A stretch of 9,478 nt of DNA from Roseovarius sp. (GTDB lineage Bacteria > Pseudomonadota > Alphaproteobacteria > Rhodobacterales > Rhodobacteraceae), in NCBI GenBank assembly GCA_021767845.1, contig JAASSQ010000109.1:1-9478 (forward strand), read 5' to 3'. Positions 7,541 through 9,478 of the stretch are shown here, in pieces (the first letter of the stretch is position 1; the number at the start of each line of letters is the position of its first letter). The notes below the pieces were generated by a model, which worked only from the letters and a program-made list of their open reading frames with translations, searched no databases and was not told the origin of the DNA. The position numbers were made by a program, and so were the translations under genes.

Positions 7541-8509
7541 TCAGCCCTTGCGGCCCTTGGCGGCCTTGCGCGCGGCCTTCTGCTGCTTGCGGAACCGCCG
7601 TTCGCTGCGCTGGGCCACCGGGCCGGTGCCGTGTTTCCAGCGGCGGTGAATCCAGAACCATTGATCCATGCGCGCGCGCACCTGTGCTTCGAGCCGGTCA
7701 TTGACCTCCTGGGTCATGGTCACCGGGTCGGTGACGGGCACCGGGCTTTCCACGACGATGCGGAAATCGAGGCCGTTCTCCTCGCGGATGCCCCAGACGG
7801 GCACCAGCGGCGCATCGAACTTGATCGCCAGCTCGGCCGTGGCCAGGGGCGACAGCGCGGGTTTGCCGAAGAATTGCAGCGGCAGGCCGTCATGCGCGTT
7901 GAGGTCCGTCAGGATCGCCAGAACCCCGCCCGAGCGCAGATGCTTGACCATCTGCACCATGCCGCGCCGGCCCTGTTCGAACATCGGCTCGCTGATCGCC
8001 GACATCACGCGAACATACCGGCGGTTGAAGAACGCGTTCGACATTGGGCGGTAGAAGATGCCCATGTCGAAACCCTGTTCGATCATCGCCACGCGGGCGG
8101 CGTGGAAATTGCCGAAATGCCCGGTGACGAAGATCACCGGACGCCCTTCGGCGCGGGCGGCGCGGATCGCGTCGAGGCCGGGCCCCTCGACCGGGGCGCG
8201 CCGGGCGCGGGCCATGAATTCGTCGGTCGAATAGAGCTCGATCATGTTGCGGCCGGCATTGTCGGGCACGGCGCGCATCAGGCGGCGGACCTCGGACTTG
8301 GGCAGGTCCGGCATCACGTGGGCGAGGTTCTCGCGCACCCGGCGGTCATAGCCTGCAAGCGGCGCGATGATGCGCGATGTCATCCAGCCCATCGCGGGGA
8401 CGCGCCAGCGATAGGGCAGCAGGCGGGCAAGCGCGATCGGCGCATACATCGCCACGCCCAAGGCGGTGTCGGCAAGGCGCTGTCCGAGGGGAAGAGAAGT
8501 GTCGGTCAT
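7541..8509 (-). CDS. Lysophospholipid/lipid A acyltransferase family protein (LpxL/HtrB-like)
   Basis: From the ATG at 8509 the product has 322 residues, typical of LpxL/HtrB. It shows an N-terminal hydrophobic stretch (about 15-35), TGHFGNF (129-135), FYRPMSN (152-158), GVLAILTDLN (195-204), FFGKPA (213-218) and the C-terminal WFWIHRRWK (284-292), all in family order. These inner-membrane enzymes transfer an acyl chain from acyl-ACP to lipid A precursors or, in relatives such as OlsA-like proteins, to other lyso-lipids. The family's HX4D/E active-site box should put an acid five residues after His131; here it is His136. A strongly basic tail follows (about 301-322, many Arg/Lys). An in-frame GTG at 8545 would add 12 residues; neither start has a good ribosome binding site, and I prefer the ATG because the longer N-terminus has no family support. 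The lipid substrate is undetermined. Confidence 0.88.
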   Translation of the reverse strand: MTDTSLPLGQRLADTALGVAMYAPIALARLLPYRWRVPAMGWMTSRIIAPLAGYDRRVRENLAHVMPDLPKSEVRRLMRAVPDNAGRNMIELYSTDEFMARARRAPVEGPGLDAIRAARAEGRPVIFVTGHFGNFHAARVAMIEQGFDMGIFYRPMSNAFFNRRYVRVMSAISEPMFEQGRRGMVQMVKHLRSGGVLAILTDLNAHDGLPLQFFGKPALSPLATAELAIKFDAPLVPVWGIREENGLDFRIVVESPVPVTDPVTMTQEVNDRLEAQVRARMDQWFWIHRRWKHGTGPVAQRSERRFRKQQKAARKAAKGRKG

Positions 8510-8576
8510 CGTTGGGATCGGGGCCTGCGTGATCTGGCGGCACACATACGCCGCGCGGCAGCGGTGGGCAAGCCTG

Positions 8577-9224
8577 TCAGGGGCGCCGCGGCAGGCCGGT
8601 GCCGATCATCGAATCGCGGGTCACGAGCGCGGCAAGCGCGGCCTCGTCCAGGCCCTCGGTCCCCTCGGGGCGGGCGGGCAGCACGATGTAGCGCATGTCG
8701 GCGGTGCTGTCATGCACGCGGATTGCCGTGGTCTCGGGCAGGTCGAGCCCGAATTCGCGCAGCACCGCGCGCGGCTCGCGCACCGCGCGGGAGCGGTATT
8801 CGCGCGTCTTGTACCAGTCGGGCGGCAGGCCCAGCAGGTTGCGGGGGTAGCACGAACAGAGCGTGCAGACGATCAGGTTGTGCACGTCAGGGGTGTTTTC
8901 CACAGCGATCAGGTGCAGCGGGCCGATGTCGAAGCCCATCTCGCGGCTGGCGGCGCCCGCATCGGCCAGCAGCCGCGCCTTGAACTCGGGATCGACCCAG
9001 GCGCGGGCCACCACCGCCGCCCCGTTGGCGGGGCTGCGGGCATCCATCGCGTCGATCTGGGCGGCGACCTGATCGGCGCTCAGGTGGCCTTTCTCGATCA
9101 TCAGTTCGCGCACGGCGATTTCCATGCGCTGCCAATAGGTCAGCGGCGCGTCGTTGTCGGCCCGGTAGGGATGGCCCGAGGGGCTGAGGCCGGTGTGATC
9201 GTGATCGGGGTGGTCGTGCGGCAT
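8577..9224 (-). CDS. Nitrile hydratase alpha subunit, cobalt type
   Basis: The 215-residue product carries the metal site VCTLCSC, with Cys120, Cys123, Ser124 and Cys125. In this family CTLCSC marks the non-corrin Co(III) type, while CSLCSC marks the Fe(III) type; two of the cysteines are oxidised in the mature enzyme. Flanking blocks YPRNLLGLPPDWYKTREYRSR (from 126) and VTRDSMIGTGLP near the end are typical. The enzyme hydrates nitriles to amides as an alpha/beta complex in the cytoplasm. The first ten residues (MPHDHPDHDH) are unusually His/Asp-rich, followed by His18. The ATG at 9224 lies 4 nt after the stop of the beta-like gene, with AAAGG ten bases upstream, so translation is probably coupled. 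The beta-then-alpha order fits cobalt-type operons. The small accessory gene that often follows alpha is not here, since an unrelated acyltransferase comes next. The close relative thiocyanate hydrolase gamma subunit is an alternative. Confidence 0.93.
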   Translation of the reverse strand: MPHDHPDHDHTGLSPSGHPYRADNDAPLTYWQRMEIAVRELMIEKGHLSADQVAAQIDAMDARSPANGAAVVARAWVDPEFKARLLADAGAASREMGFDIGPLHLIAVENTPDVHNLIVCTLCSCYPRNLLGLPPDWYKTREYRSRAVREPRAVLREFGLDLPETTAIRVHDSTADMRYIVLPARPEGTEGLDEAALAALVTRDSMIGTGLPRRP

Positions 9225-9228
9225 CGGG

Positions 9229-9478
9229 TCAGAGCCTTTCGAGCCAGTGGCCGTAGATCTCGGCATCGAGCGTGTCGGTGGGCCGCTCGGCGGCCTCGCC
9301 CCAAAGCTCGGCCATGGTGAAGCGCACGCGGTAGAGCGGCTGGCGCGGCGCGGGCAGGCCATAGGCCAGCTGTTCGGGGTTGGGAAACGGGCCGAGGGCG
9401 CGTTCGATCACGCCGGTCTTGCCGCGCAGATAGGCCGGGGTGCGGACGTGGCCCGGCGGCATCATCGTCTTGACCCGC
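9229..9478 (-). CDS. Nitrile hydratase beta subunit C-terminal (SH3-like) domain, partial
   Basis: The frame is open to the right edge, giving about 83 visible C-terminal residues, so the start may lie outside. The sequence PGHVRTPAYLRGKTGVIE followed by PLYRVRFTMAELWGE matches the C-terminal SH3-like barrel of nitrile hydratase beta subunits, which packs on the alpha metal site; the Arg in the GHxR block is in a well-conserved position. It ends in DAEIYGHWLERL then TGA, a typical beta-subunit end. Two adjacent ATGs at 9465 and 9462 could start a stand-alone domain protein, as in relatives where beta is split into two genes (for example thiocyanate hydrolase). No ribosome binding site is seen before them, and upstream codons stay open (RVK visible), so a full-length beta continuing outside the window is the simpler reading. 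Confidence 0.88.
   Translation of the reverse strand, partial: RVKTMMPPGHVRTPAYLRGKTGVIERALGPFPNPEQLAYGLPAPRQPLYRVRFTMAELWGEAAERPTDTLDAEIYGHWLERL

Noticed and set aside
7631..8983. A 450-codon + strand frame opposite the acyltransferase and nitrile hydratase genes
   Set aside because: It is antisense to two recognised genes and has no family signature.

Overview
This window looks like a high-GC alphaproteobacterial chromosome, most likely a member of the Rhodobacterales (Roseobacter/Rhodobacter type). I infer this from the strong G/C third-position bias, the protein flavour (short HemF ending at PPLAKWI, ClpS with an RPKTK-type N-terminal extension, AcnA of 917 residues) and the gene mix. 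I see no tRNA, rRNA, CRISPR array, insertion sequence or phage gene. Most of it is ordinary core genome, and the unusual signals are in details of individual proteins and one intergenic site.

Layout. The left edge (1-219, +) carries the C-terminal 72 residues of a HlyC-like toxin-activating lysine acyltransferase. A 355-bp non-coding stretch follows. It holds small inverted repeats and one strong hairpin with a T-run at 522-553, placed between this gene and the convergent aconitase gene. acnA (575-3328, -) encodes a full-length TCA-cycle aconitase. Between acnA and the divergent DUF1223 gene (3562-4278, +) lies a 233-bp regulatory region. It contains two abutting 10-bp sites that both fit the operator consensus of FadR-type GntR repressors, overlapping a likely -10 box of acnA.

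Next comes a tight rightward cluster: clpS (4394-4735), an RsmC-like rRNA methyltransferase (4740-5732), a short-chain dehydrogenase/reductase homologue (5779-6582) and hemF (6596-7486). Gaps are 4, 46 and 13 nt, so the four are probably co-transcribed. They cover N-degron recognition for ClpAP, probable ribosomal RNA modification, a redox-fold protein that lacks the usual catalytic lysine, and the oxygen-dependent step of haem synthesis. clpA does not follow clpS here.

The right end is leftward. A nitrile hydratase beta-subunit C-terminal domain (9229 to the window edge) is followed after 4 nt by the cobalt-type nitrile hydratase alpha subunit (8577-9224). After a short gap comes an LpxL/HtrB-family acyltransferase (7541-8509) whose HX4D/E box reads HX4H. 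It converges on hemF across a 54-bp gap with a GC hairpin.

The best leads are the SDR without its catalytic lysine next to hemF, the HX4H acyltransferase, the paired GntR-type sites at acnA, the His-rich N-terminus of the nitrile hydratase alpha subunit, and the partial HlyC-like gene. None proves a new system from this window alone.
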